Source: Bacillota bacterium (lineage in GTDB: Bacteria > Bacillota > SHA-98 > Ch115 > JABLXJ01). From it: a stretch of DNA of 64,000 nt. The DNA is taken from positions 1-64,000 of the forward strand of contig JABLXJ010000006.1 of assembly GCA_013178125.1 (NCBI GenBank), read 5' to 3'. The translations under genes were made by a program, and so were the position numbers. This document shows, piece by piece, positions 17,257 to 25,698 of the stretch (the stretch's first letter is position 1; every line of letters begins with the position of its first letter). Below the pieces are notes generated by a model. It was given only the letters and a program-made list of their open reading frames with translations, ran no database searches and was not told the DNA's origin.

Positions 17257-18417
17257 CTAGACCTCTATGATTTCACGCCGGTAATTTGATAGCTCCTCCA
17301 CCCCGTCCTTTGTGACCCTGACCCCGTCTTCGATTCTCAGCCCCATGGTATCGCTTCTCAAGAATATATCCACGCTAAAGACCATGTTCTCCTGGAGCGG
17401 CCAATCCGAGTTAGATTCTATCCACGGGTGCTCGCATTCCATCAGACCTGTCCCATGGCAGGGCCCGTAGAGAATCCAATCCCCATAGCCAAGCCCTCTC
17501 ACCGTTTCCTTGAAAACCTTATCTACTTCCTTCGCTACCACTCCCGCCTTCATAGCTTTGATAGCAGCGAGCTCAGCTTCAAGACCGGCTTTAATGAACC
17601 GCTTGATATCATCCGAAGCCTTGCCCAGCACAAGCGGCCGGCCGATACTTGACGAGTAACCACCTACACGGGCCCCAACCTGGACCTGGACTAACTCCCC
17701 TTCCTGGATTTTGCGGTGTGTAGGCCTACTAATAGCTTGATTGGTATTGGAGCCTGCAATACACCACATAGGGAAACCCTCTGTTTCCGCACCAGCTTGA
17801 AGCATGGCATTCAAGGCAATACCTTTGACCTGAATCTCTGTCATGCCAGGCCTGATGTTTTCAAGCACGGCTTCAAAGCCGATCTTTGAGAGCCGGTAAG
17901 CCTCCCGGTGAAGGGCGAGTTCGTTCTCGCTCTTGATCATCCTCATCTTTATGAGGATATCATCCGCCCGTACAACCTCCCCGTCCCCCATTGCCTTCCG
18001 AATGCCATCATAGATAGGCACGGGCATGATGCTATATCCAACAATCCCAAGCCGTCTTATTCCGCGACCACCGGATGCCTCATCAAAGAGCTCCTCAAAG
18101 CTTGTAAGCTTCTCACCGGGGTACTCTGGTTCAGATGATTCCCTATAAACTAGAACCCTCCTAATCTTTTCTATTTTCGATCTAGATTTTGCATATGTAT
18201 AGCTTTCAGGTCCTATTATGAGGATGGGCTCCCCTTCCACAGGCACGATGACCCCCGCAGTTTCAAAAGCCGGCCAGTAGTCTGCAAGATACCTTACATT
18301 CTGCGGCTCAGCCTCATCTGCATGAGTAATTAGGGCATCAAGCCCTCTCTGCGCCAACTCTTTCTGGATTCTCCGTATTCTCTCCTCAAACTCACTCTTT
18401 GGTATCTCCAACATCAT
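17257..18417 (-). CDS. Creatinase-like M24 protein without metal ligands (second copy)
   Basis: 386 residues, with Creatinase_N (1-145) and pita-bread (160-380) domains. As in the paralogue at 8633-9805, the aspartate pair of metallo-M24 enzymes is missing (VQVQVGARVGGYSSSIGRPL), although CHGTGLMECEHPW keeps the histidine region and LRIEDGVRV a glutamate. The position of the catalytic histidine of creatinase reads NQAISRP. Each of the two ABC modules thus has its own metal-free creatinase-like protein placed between regulator and transporter, which argues for a shared chemistry. It starts 48 bases after the LacI gene. Confidence 0.82.
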   Translation of the reverse strand: MMLEIPKSEFEERIRRIQKELAQRGLDALITHADEAEPQNVRYLADYWPAFETAGVIVPVEGEPILIIGPESYTYAKSRSKIEKIRRVLVYRESSEPEYPGEKLTSFEELFDEASGGRGIRRLGIVGYSIMPVPIYDGIRKAMGDGEVVRADDILIKMRMIKSENELALHREAYRLSKIGFEAVLENIRPGMTEIQVKGIALNAMLQAGAETEGFPMWCIAGSNTNQAISRPTHRKIQEGELVQVQVGARVGGYSSSIGRPLVLGKASDDIKRFIKAGLEAELAAIKAMKAGVVAKEVDKVFKETVRGLGYGDWILYGPCHGTGLMECEHPWIESNSDWPLQENMVFSVDIFLRSDTMGLRIEDGVRVTKDGVEELSNYRREIIEV

Positions 18418-18465
18418 ATCTATGATTCCTCCTGCTCTAATGTTTTCAAAGTAGCTGTCACGTCG

Positions 18466-19485
18466 CTAATCGTGATACGCATTCGCGCCACACGATCCTC
18501 TTATCAACAATTCAGCCTCCATTATTACCTGCCTGGGTTTCATGGACCTTTTTGCATGGAGCCTCCTCAGCAGAAGATCGCACGCTGCATCTCCAAGTCG
18601 ACCTGCCGGTTGCACCATCGCAGTCAAAGGTGGATCCAGCAAAGTCGTGAATTCCGACATGTCATCGAATGCCACAAGCGCCATGTCCCGAGGTATATGT
18701 AATCCCCTCTCCCTTATAGCTCTCATGGCTCCCAAGGCCATGAAGTTATTGGCAGCGAGAATGGCAGTAGGCTTATCGGCCTTATCTAGCAACTCTCCTG
18801 CCAACTCGTAGCCACTCTGCATTAGGAAATCCCCTTCTCTAATCCACCCCTTCACCTCCGGAATCCCATGATCGTGCAAAGCGCTGAGATATCCAGCAAG
18901 ACGATCTTTACCTGTCGTTTGGTTAAGAGGCCCTGTGATCATGGCGATCTTTCGATGCCCCAAAGAGAGAAGATGCTCCACCAGCCTCCGGGTAGCTTGC
19001 ACATTATCGATAATCACAGAGTCGACTTCTGCCCCTTCAACCAGGTTGTCAACTAGCACCACCGGTAGGATTCTTACGTCCGGAATCTCTAGCTTCAAGA
19101 GTTGATCGCTGATAGGGCTTAATATTACCCCATCCACTCGCCTCTCGGCGAGCATCTGAAGCCCCTTTAGCTCCCGGTCAGGATCGGAGTGAGTATCGTA
19201 TATGATCAAATCGTAGCCATTACGCCGCGCCCGTTCTTCAATGCCCCTCGCAATTGTGGCAAAGAATGGGTTAGATATATCCGGCATCACGAATCCGATG
19301 ATGTTAGACCTCTTGGTCTTAAAATTTCGGGCGAGGCTATTTGGATGATATCCTAATTCCTTGACTGCTCTATGCACCGCCTGTTGGGTTTCGGCACTCA
19401 CATACCGCTCGCCACGCAATACACGAGATACGGTGGCAAAGGAGACTCCTGCTTTTTGGGCTACATCCTTTATAGTGACGCTCAC
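18466..19485 (-). CDS. LacI-family transcriptional regulator (second)
   Basis: 339 residues. The helix-turn-helix MSVTIKDVAQKAGVSFATVS is followed by the hinge helix (YHPNSLARNFKTKRSN) and the effector domain starting IGFVMPDISNPFFATIARGI. It heads the operon with the second M24 protein, ABC system, creatininase-family hydrolase and signal-less binding protein. Two identical palindromes immediately upstream point to autoregulation. Confidence 0.93.
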   Translation of the reverse strand: MSVTIKDVAQKAGVSFATVSRVLRGERYVSAETQQAVHRAVKELGYHPNSLARNFKTKRSNIIGFVMPDISNPFFATIARGIEERARRNGYDLIIYDTHSDPDRELKGLQMLAERRVDGVILSPISDQLLKLEIPDVRILPVVLVDNLVEGAEVDSVIIDNVQATRRLVEHLLSLGHRKIAMITGPLNQTTGKDRLAGYLSALHDHGIPEVKGWIREGDFLMQSGYELAGELLDKADKPTAILAANNFMALGAMRAIRERGLHIPRDMALVAFDDMSEFTTLLDPPLTAMVQPAGRLGDAACDLLLRRLHAKRSMKPRQVIMEAELLIRGSCGANAYHD

Positions 19486-19516
19486 TTGCTAACCCCCAAT
19501 AAATCTATTGGTTATG

Positions 19517-19552
19517 ACAACGTTGTATGCCAATGTTATCTGACAACGTTGT
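19517..19552. promoter_or_regulatory. Twin LacI-type operators
   Basis: Two perfect ACAACGTTGT palindromes, at 19517-19526 and 19543-19552, are 26 bp apart centre to centre, each embedded in a matching TGACAACGTTGT context. They lie 32-67 bases before the LacI start. An AT-rich palindrome TATATATTCGATATATA follows on the far side. This looks like a repressor-controlled promoter for the whole operon. Confidence 0.65.
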
Positions 19553-19738
19553 TATATATTCGATATATAAAGTGATTTTCCTGCTGGTTAGATAAAATTC
19601 TTTTTATTTCCGGACCGGTGTACTCAATTTTTTCATGTAACCCACATTCCCAAAGAGCCCGAGGCCTCCCCAGGGCAGGCCGAATATGATGCCAGCCATC
19701 CCTTTCACCTCAGTCCCCGGGTGCGCCCGGTGTCTCTG

Positions 19739-20647
19739 TTACTGGTAGGATGCTCGTATCGCATCCCTCCAGTAGCAGGCTGACTCCTTGAGATCGCTGA
19801 CTACCTTGAGATCATCAGGGAACCGCTCCCTGTGGGCTATCTCAAAGGCCAGCATGACTTCGTCAACACCTGCAGCATGGATGAGCTCGAGGACCCTCTC
19901 CGCCCTTATAATGCCCTTCTCGTTGTATTCCTTTGTAAAGGGCCAATGCCGGCTGTGCCCGGACTCTGTCTGCTGGAGATGTACCACAGGTGAGACCCTG
20001 GCGAACCTCTCGAGCCACACATAGGGGTCTCTCTCATCGGGATGCGGGGCGTGGCCGATATCAAGGCACAGCTTCATCGGGATAGCAGATCCCCGGTTGA
20101 CCCGGGCTAGAAGGTCATCAGTATCGGCCATGGTCCAGCCGAGCTCGCGCGGGACCGACATGGGCTCAAAGATAAGAAACTCCATGCCTAGCGTCTTGCA
20201 GTGTTCAGCTATCGCCTGCCAGCTCTGCACAGCCTCCTCCAGGAGCGCATTCCTGCGGGCCTCATTCTCATAGTCGCTCACTGAGAATATCCCAAAATGA
20301 GCTCCAGTGCCCTTCGCACCCAGCTCAGCTGATATATCAGCCCACTTCTTGAACCAACCCAGCCACACCTTCCTCGTCGCCGCATCGGGGTGAAGCAGGT
20401 GGTTTACCCTGGTGAACGTGCTCGTGAAGGTCGTGTCAATCGTAAGCTCATACCGTTTTATACATGCCTTCAGGCGGTCGAGCTGGTCGCGAACCACATC
20501 TTGCGGCAGGAAGGGGTTGAGGAGGTCGGCGGTAAACTGGACGTAGGATAGGTCGAGCTCCTCGCGCACGATTCTCGTCCATACCTCGGGCTCGGGGAAC
20601 CTGTTGATTGCAAAGCCGGTATTTATTCCAAGCTTGATTCTGGTCAA
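19739..20647 (-). CDS. TIM-barrel sugar-phosphate isomerase/epimerase
   Basis: 302 residues from a TTG at 20647 preceded by a GGGAGG ribosome site; the longer open frame to 20809 adds 54 unconserved residues and is rejected. The start TRIKLGINTGFAINRFPEPE and the metal-site text LIFEPMSVPRELG, KLCLDIGHAPHPDE and VVHLQQTESGHSRHW fit the AP-endonuclease-2 / xylose-isomerase-like barrel (PF01261). Such proteins isomerise or epimerise ketoses or their phosphates (for example tetrulose phosphates in erythritol pathways). It is last in the dehydrogenase/epimerase operon. The precise substrate is not determined. Confidence 0.82.
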   Translation of the reverse strand: MTRIKLGINTGFAINRFPEPEVWTRIVREELDLSYVQFTADLLNPFLPQDVVRDQLDRLKACIKRYELTIDTTFTSTFTRVNHLLHPDAATRKVWLGWFKKWADISAELGAKGTGAHFGIFSVSDYENEARRNALLEEAVQSWQAIAEHCKTLGMEFLIFEPMSVPRELGWTMADTDDLLARVNRGSAIPMKLCLDIGHAPHPDERDPYVWLERFARVSPVVHLQQTESGHSRHWPFTKEYNEKGIIRAERVLELIHAAGVDEVMLAFEIAHRERFPDDLKVVSDLKESACYWRDAIRASYQ

Positions 20648-20818
20648 GGGTAGAGCCTCCCTACTTTCTTTCCTAGCTTTCTTAGAACTTCCTGCGACTA
20701 TAGAACTATAAAGTTCCTGTACAGAGCTCCTGCGACTACAAACGACGGGCCTGGACGGGACCCGATACAGACCACGTTTTTGGGATATACCCATACCTGG
20801 ATCAATCACATTCCAGGA

Positions 20819-21859
20819 TTAGGGCTCCACAATAACCTTCATGCCTTCCTTGCGCTCGGCCATTTGAAAGGCATCCGCTATCTTCTCCAGAGGGAACCGG
20901 TGGGTGATCAGCGAACCCACATCAACCCTGCCCGACCTGATGAGCTCGAGGGCGAGCCTGTGCTGCCTCGGCACGCTCCCGTGGCTCCCCGTAACGAAAC
21001 ACTCGCGATAATGAATCTGGTTGCTTGACACCTCGAGCGGCGGCGAGCTGGCGGGCAGCCCCCCGAAGAAATTCACCATGCCCCTCGGCCTGACGATATC
21101 CAGGGCCTGCCTCTGAGCCTCCAGGGATGCACATGCCACCATCACAAGATGCGCCCCGAGGCCGCCTGTCTCGGCCATGACCCGCTCGTGGAGGTCCTCC
21201 TCGGCCGTGGAGATATACACATCCGCATCAAAGCGCCGGGCCTGCTCCAGCCTTGCCTTTGAACGCTGGGCAAGGATGATCTTACTCGCCCCCTGGTGGC
21301 GCGCCAGCTGCACCAGCATGCACCCTACAGGGCCCGCCCCTATTATCACTACCGTATCCCCCAAGTGCACCGGCGTCAGCTCGAGGCCGTTTATGCAGCA
21401 GGCCAGCGGCTCCGCCAGGGCGGCGGCTTCGTATGGCACCCCATCCGGTATCTCATGGACAGGGCCATACTGCACCGTGATCTGGTTAAGGGGGATGTAT
21501 TCCGCAAACCCGCCCGGGAACTGGTACCCGATAGCGTAATTGATCCTGCACTCGTTTCCGTACCCGTCGCGGCAGAAATCGCACTCCCCGCACGGGACGT
21601 CGGCCCCTATGGCAACGCGGTCCCCGGCTTTGAACCGGCCGACCCGCCTCCCGGCCTCAACAACCTCCCCCGCTATCTCATGCCCTATAACCTGCGGCTC
21701 CTTTACACGACTGTTACCGTGGTGAAGGATTCTTATATCGGACCCGCACACCGCGCATGCTTTTACCTTTACCAGCATGCCGTAATCCGGGTCGATCTCC
21801 GGGACCGGGATATCGCGGAGAGCCAGGCGATCTATCCCTTCAAACAGCGCAGCCTTCAT
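20819..21859 (-). CDS. Zinc-dependent medium-chain dehydrogenase (polyol type)
   Basis: 346 residues. Catalytic zinc ligands are visible in ACAVCGSDIR (Cys38) and IGHEIAGEVVEAG (His/Glu), with the structural zinc cluster CGECDFCRDGYGNEC near 93-107. The Rossmann motif is VVIIGAGPVGCMLVQLAR near 170. It resembles sorbitol/threonine dehydrogenases and probably oxidises a sugar alcohol to a ketose with NAD+. It belongs to the DeoR-controlled operon with the second dehydrogenase, the epimerase and the isomerase. Confidence 0.9.
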   Translation of the reverse strand: MKAALFEGIDRLALRDIPVPEIDPDYGMLVKVKACAVCGSDIRILHHGNSRVKEPQVIGHEIAGEVVEAGRRVGRFKAGDRVAIGADVPCGECDFCRDGYGNECRINYAIGYQFPGGFAEYIPLNQITVQYGPVHEIPDGVPYEAAALAEPLACCINGLELTPVHLGDTVVIIGAGPVGCMLVQLARHQGASKIILAQRSKARLEQARRFDADVYISTAEEDLHERVMAETGGLGAHLVMVACASLEAQRQALDIVRPRGMVNFFGGLPASSPPLEVSSNQIHYRECFVTGSHGSVPRQHRLALELIRSGRVDVGSLITHRFPLEKIADAFQMAERKEGMKVIVEP

Positions 21860-21947
21860 AAATCAAACCTCGCAATCAATGATTTAGTTTTGCAACAATC
21901 CCTGTTTTGGAACAATCCCTCATTTGGTGATTTGATCCTATAGTCTA

Positions 21948-21996
21948 GGTCTAGACCCCTTAAGTCTGAGCCTAGACCCCTGCGGTCTAGACCCCT
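21948..21996. promoter_or_regulatory. Repeated GGTCTAGACC palindromes upstream of the dehydrogenase
   Basis: GGTCTAGACC occurs at 21948-21957 and 21984-21993, and the half-conserved copy GCCTAGACCCC lies between them, each followed by CCCT. They sit 90-135 bases before the dehydrogenase start, between it and the DeoR gene. This is a plausible DeoR-family operator array. Confidence 0.5.
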
Positions 21997-22062
21997 ATAC
22001 GCTGGCGCAGCGCCACAGGGAATGGAAATGTTCTTAGAAATGGCTGATTGGAAGTGACTGGT

Positions 22063-22833
22063 TCAGGCCACGATAACCTCGGGCCCTAGGCGCTCCACTC
22101 GCAGCCTGGCTTCATCGGGAACCTTGGTATCCGTTACAACCTTGTGCACATCTCGAATATCGGCAAAAGGGCACAAGGCAACCAGGCCAAATTTATGACT
22201 ATCCGCAACCACAATGATCTCGTCGGCGACCCCCATCATCCGCTTCTTGACAGGCACCTCGTGCATATTGGGATTCGTCAGTATACCCCTGTCAGGGGAG
22301 ATTCCACCCGTGGCCAGGAATAGCTTGTTTACGTGAACTGACTCAAAGAATTCTTCCGCGGGCGGGCCAACCAGGGACAGGGTCAGGCCTCGAACCATGC
22401 CGCCGGAGAGGATTACAACTATACCTGGGTTGTTGGAGAGCTCTGTTGCAACTGCAACCGAATTCGTCAGCACGGTTAGATCCTTCCGCGACCTGGACTT
22501 TATATGCCTCGCAACTGAAAGACACGTCGTCCCGGCGTCAATGATGATGGTATCACCGTTGCTGACAAGGGATGAGGCCATGGCGCCGATAGAATCCTTT
22601 TCGTCTTTATACTCCACCTGGCGCTCCTCGAACGGAAGATCGTAGCCTCCGGGGTCGTTCAGCACCGCCCCTCCATGGATGCGCTTGACTATCCCCGCCT
22701 TCTCCAGCTTCTCGAGATCGCGCCTTATAGTATTGGCCGATACCCCGAATTTCTCCGCGAGCCTCGAAACCGACACTCCGACGCTGCTCTTGATCTCGGT
22801 TACGATCGCAAGTTGCCTTTCAGTCTCTAACAT
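22063..22833 (-). CDS. DeoR-family transcriptional regulator
   Basis: 256 residues from the ATG at 22833, chosen because a GGGGAG site precedes it by about nine bases and the protein then starts MLETERQLAIVTEI, the normal DeoR beginning. The winged helix covers residues 5-57 (VSRLAEKFGVSANTIRRDLE). The sugar-phosphate-sensing DeoRC domain follows (DTIIIDAGTTCLSVARHI; LTNSVAVATEL; FLATGGISPDRGI). It lies within the operon between the two dehydrogenase genes and likely responds to a pathway sugar phosphate. Confidence 0.92.
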   Translation of the reverse strand: MLETERQLAIVTEIKSSVGVSVSRLAEKFGVSANTIRRDLEKLEKAGIVKRIHGGAVLNDPGGYDLPFEERQVEYKDEKDSIGAMASSLVSNGDTIIIDAGTTCLSVARHIKSRSRKDLTVLTNSVAVATELSNNPGIVVILSGGMVRGLTLSLVGPPAEEFFESVHVNKLFLATGGISPDRGILTNPNMHEVPVKKRMMGVADEIIVVADSHKFGLVALCPFADIRDVHKVVTDTKVPDEARLRVERLGPEVIVA

Positions 22834-22856
22834 CCCGGACGGTCTCCCCATACACG

Positions 22857-22920
22857 CAATATACACGGTATACATGAATACAGCATATCATGGCATGGCA
22901 TAGCATGACATGACCCGCAC
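22857..22920. promoter_or_regulatory. Short repeats before the DeoR gene
   Basis: GTATAC and a run of GCATGGCATAGCATGACATGAC-like pentamer repeats sit just before the regulator. Direct short repeats are typical of DeoR operators, but no consensus can be demonstrated here. Confidence 0.3.
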
Positions 22921-23026
22921 ATACGGCATTGTGTAACCCTAGTGGCTGTTCTTGTAACTATATTTCGCTATTGTCTCTCAGATTCCTGCTCATCTGGGAG
23001 TATCGTTAACAAAAACTACATCAACA

Positions 23027-24085
23027 TCAACCTGGTATGAAGAACACCCTATTGAAAACCTGCCTCTTGTGATACATCATGTCGAACGCCTCGGCCACAT
23101 CTTCGAGTGAAAAGCGGTGACTTATCAACGGAAGCACCTTTATGAGCCCCCTCGCCATGAAATTCAAGGTCAATTCCCATTCATTCACGGGATGAGGCCG
23201 GAACTCCGAATTCCAGGTCCCATAAAGGGCCAGCTGCTTCCGCAGAATGCCGCTTATCAGTTTAGCCGGCAGAACCACATCCTCCTGTGGATTGCCGAGC
23301 AACAAGACCCGGCCTCCCTTGCCCGCCATCTCCAGTGCGCCCTTTAACGTCGCAGGCACCCCGGCCGCCTCCACCACAAGGGAGACTCCCCTGCCGCCTG
23401 TCCTATCCTTGATGGCCTGGATTGGATCGGCCTTGCCCGCATCGATGCAGTTTTCAGGGGCGAAATCCAGCCGCATCGCCAGATCCAGCTTCTCCACGAC
23501 GGTATCGACCAGGTATACCTCCTTCGCACCGAGCGCCCTGGCCCATTGTGCCACCAGAATGCCTATGGGGCCTGCGCCGAGCACCGCCACGCTATCCCCG
23601 GGCTTTATGCCGCGAGCCCGGCGCAGCCCGTGCAGGGCAACGGCCGCGGGCTCTGTCGCCGCAGCGGTTTCATAATCTACCCCGGCCGGTATATGGATGA
23701 GGTTTCGAATCGGGGCCTTTACGTATTCGGCGAACCCCCCATCGGTCCTCGAGCCTAGGTAGTTATAGTCATCGCACAGGGCATAATCTCCAACCTGGCA
23801 GAAGTCGCACCGGCCGCAGGGTATGAGGGGTATGACGACCACCCTGTCGCCCGGCCTCACCCCTACATCCCCAATCTCTCCGGCGACCTCGACCACCTCG
23901 CCCGCAAATTCATGCCCCGGTATGGTCGGGAAGTGATATGTGCCCGTTACCATGACCCGGCGGATGTCCGAGCCACAAACCCCCGCCGCCTTTACCTTCA
24001 CCAGGGCCTCGCCATCGCTCAACCGGGGTATGGGAACCTCCTCGCATTTTATAAGGCCGGGGGCGTGCAAAACAGCCGCCTTCAT
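23027..24085 (-). CDS. Zinc-dependent medium-chain dehydrogenase (second)
   Basis: 352 residues from ATG 24085, which has a GGGAGAGG site. It begins MKAAVLHAPGLIKCEEVPIP. Zinc motifs: AAGVCGSDIRRV, PGHEFAGEVVEVAG and CGRCDFCQVGDYALC. Rossmann motif AVLGAGPIGILVAQWA near 170. It is like galactitol-1-phosphate or sorbitol dehydrogenases. Two such dehydrogenases in one operon suggest either two polyol substrates or oxidation at two carbons of one substrate. It lies 90 bases after the epimerase gene. Confidence 0.9.
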   Translation of the reverse strand: MKAAVLHAPGLIKCEEVPIPRLSDGEALVKVKAAGVCGSDIRRVMVTGTYHFPTIPGHEFAGEVVEVAGEIGDVGVRPGDRVVVIPLIPCGRCDFCQVGDYALCDDYNYLGSRTDGGFAEYVKAPIRNLIHIPAGVDYETAAATEPAAVALHGLRRARGIKPGDSVAVLGAGPIGILVAQWARALGAKEVYLVDTVVEKLDLAMRLDFAPENCIDAGKADPIQAIKDRTGGRGVSLVVEAAGVPATLKGALEMAGKGGRVLLLGNPQEDVVLPAKLISGILRKQLALYGTWNSEFRPHPVNEWELTLNFMARGLIKVLPLISHRFSLEDVAEAFDMMYHKRQVFNRVFFIPG

Positions 24086-24175
24086 TTTCCTCTCCCTGTT
24101 GGCCGCCACAGCGCCTTTCTCCTTCCTTCTCTTGCTTCCCTTTATTCTGGTTATTCCGATTCTCTACTTGCACCG

Positions 24176-24859
24176 CTATCTTTCGTCGCCCGCTCTCTCA
24201 GCTGCTGCCCGCATCTCCCGGACAGCCTGCGATAGCTCCACATCCTTCCGGTAGAGGCCGGAGGAGCCGCCCACGAAGACATTCGCCCCCGCCCTCGCAA
24301 GGAGTGGGATCGTCCTGGCGTTTATATTCCCATCCACCTCAATCGAAATATCGAGCCCGGACGCGGCTATCATCCTCGATACGTCCTCAACCTTTGATAC
24401 CATTTCGGGCAGGAACTCGCCCCCGGCAAAACCGGGACTTACGGTCATGACAGTGACGATGTCCACATAAGGAAGGATATATCTAAGCGGCTCAGGGCTC
24501 GTAGGTGGCGACAGGGCCACCCCCGCCCGGGCTCCCGCCCTCCGGATTCCCTTCAGGACCGGGTAGATGTTCCGGCATGCTTCCAGGTGGATGACTATTA
24601 TATCCGCCCCGGTATCTATGAAGGTCTTCACATGCCTCTCAGGGTCTTCGATCATGAGGTGAGCCTCGAACAGGATATTGATATCAGCCACACCCTTCAG
24701 GGCTTTGATCATCCAGGGCGAAAACCCGAAGTTCGGGACGAACCTCCCATCCATCACATCGAAATGCAATAGATCAACCCCTGCCGCCGCGGCCGCCCGA
24801 ATACCTGCAGACAGGTTGCCGGCGTCGGCACACATCATTGACGCTGCTATTCGGCTTTG
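24176..24859 (-). CDS. Ribulose-phosphate 3-epimerase family protein
   Basis: 227 residues from a GTG at 24859 with a GGGGGGA site; the longer frame to 24937 adds an unconserved leader. The family pattern is clear: RIAASMMCADAGNLSAG, LLHFDVMDGRFVPNFGFSP, FEAHLMIEDPERH, VMTVSPGFAGGEFLPEM, SIEVDGNINARTIP and GANVFVGGSSGLY. The changes MMCADAG for SILSADF suggest a relative such as allulose-6-phosphate or another ketose-phosphate 3-epimerase rather than the housekeeping Rpe. It is first gene of the polyol operon. Confidence 0.88.
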   Translation of the reverse strand, partial: QSRIAASMMCADAGNLSAGIRAAAAAGVDLLHFDVMDGRFVPNFGFSPWMIKALKGVADINILFEAHLMIEDPERHVKTFIDTGADIIVIHLEACRNIYPVLKGIRRAGARAGVALSPPTSPEPLRYILPYVDIVTVMTVSPGFAGGEFLPEMVSKVEDVSRMIAASGLDISIEVDGNINARTIPLLARAGANVFVGGSSGLYRKDVELSQAVREMRAAAERAGDER

Positions 24860-25095
24860 CACTCTACTATCCCCCCGATACACAAACACCGATACACCCT
24901 GGCTCTCGGTTTGCTGAAGTTTGCTATATAGGCGCATGGAACATTACATACCAATGCCTATAACATTTCCACCATATCACGTAAGTTAATGGTTATTGAT
25001 ATATCTATTCTCCCTGGAAGCTTGATTTCCTTCATAACGGCATGGGATTTTTCTACAGATATCAAGTTGCCGCAATAGATGGCGCAGCGCAGACT

Positions 25096-25359
25096 TTAGC
25101 GGGGTCTTTTCACCTGGGGATCCTGTGGACCTGTGAAGAATGGACGGCTGTTCACCTCATTAGTTGAGCGACGTTTATGAGTACTTCTCGCATTCTTTCT
25201 TACCCCCTGGAGTTCTCGCCCAATCTCATAGAGCTGGAAGGCGCGGAGCAGCTTCGCCTCAGCGGTCTCCTGCCGTAATTCCTCAATACGCTGGGCTGTC
25301 AGCGCTGCCGCAACCCTGGAAGGACGGCGGCGGTGGTTGTCAAATACCGAGTCGACCAC
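25096..25359 (-). CDS. Small basic protein of unknown function
   Basis: 87 residues with a GTG start and a GAGGAG ribosome site nine bases upstream. The middle (residues 17-55, AALTAQRIEELRQETAEAKL onward) is predicted helical and may be a coiled coil; the tail is rich in Lys, Arg and Pro. No family is recognised. The ribosome site is the main reason to accept it. Confidence 0.45.
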   Translation of the reverse strand: MVDSVFDNHRRRPSRVAAALTAQRIEELRQETAEAKLLRAFQLYEIGRELQGVRKNARSTHKRRSTNEVNSRPFFTGPQDPQVKRPR

Positions 25360-25532
25360 GGTTCTTCTCTCCTCGATTCACAGAGACCTGGCGCAAAGGT
25401 TATGACCAAATTTATTGTACCCTATTCCATGTATTCTTGGCAACGGGTGGTGGCGAGATTCAAAGGCTCCAATGGCAATTGGGTACGGCAATGTTTTACC
25501 AGGCTCGCTTGTGAAAGGTAAGAGGTTACGCC

Positions 25533-25682
25533 GTGGAGATCCCGGAGCTCCCTGGCTGTATCTCTCAGGGGGATACGGTCGATGAGGCTCTAGCAATGAT
25601 TAATGATGCCAAGAAAGGCTGGCTGGAGATAGCTCTCGAAGATGGGAGAGCAATCCCGCAGCCAGATGAAATTGGGGAATAA
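25533..25682 (+). pseudogene. hicB-like antitoxin remnant
   Basis: The frame reads VEIPELPGCISQGDTVDEAL, then KKGWLEIALEDGRAIPQP, which is the conserved core of HicB/UPF0150 proteins. The upstream in-frame text GYA also fits, but a TGA at 25511-25513 removes the usual first strand, and no hicA toxin gene is nearby. An AGAGG site does precede the GTG at 25533, so a 49-residue product is possible. More likely it is a truncated antitoxin gene. Confidence 0.6.
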
Positions 25683-25698
25683 GGAAAGACGCCGGGGG

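Noticed and set aside
20648-20809. N-terminal extension of the isomerase
   Set aside because: The 54 residues are basic and unconserved, and a good ribosome site precedes TTG 20647.
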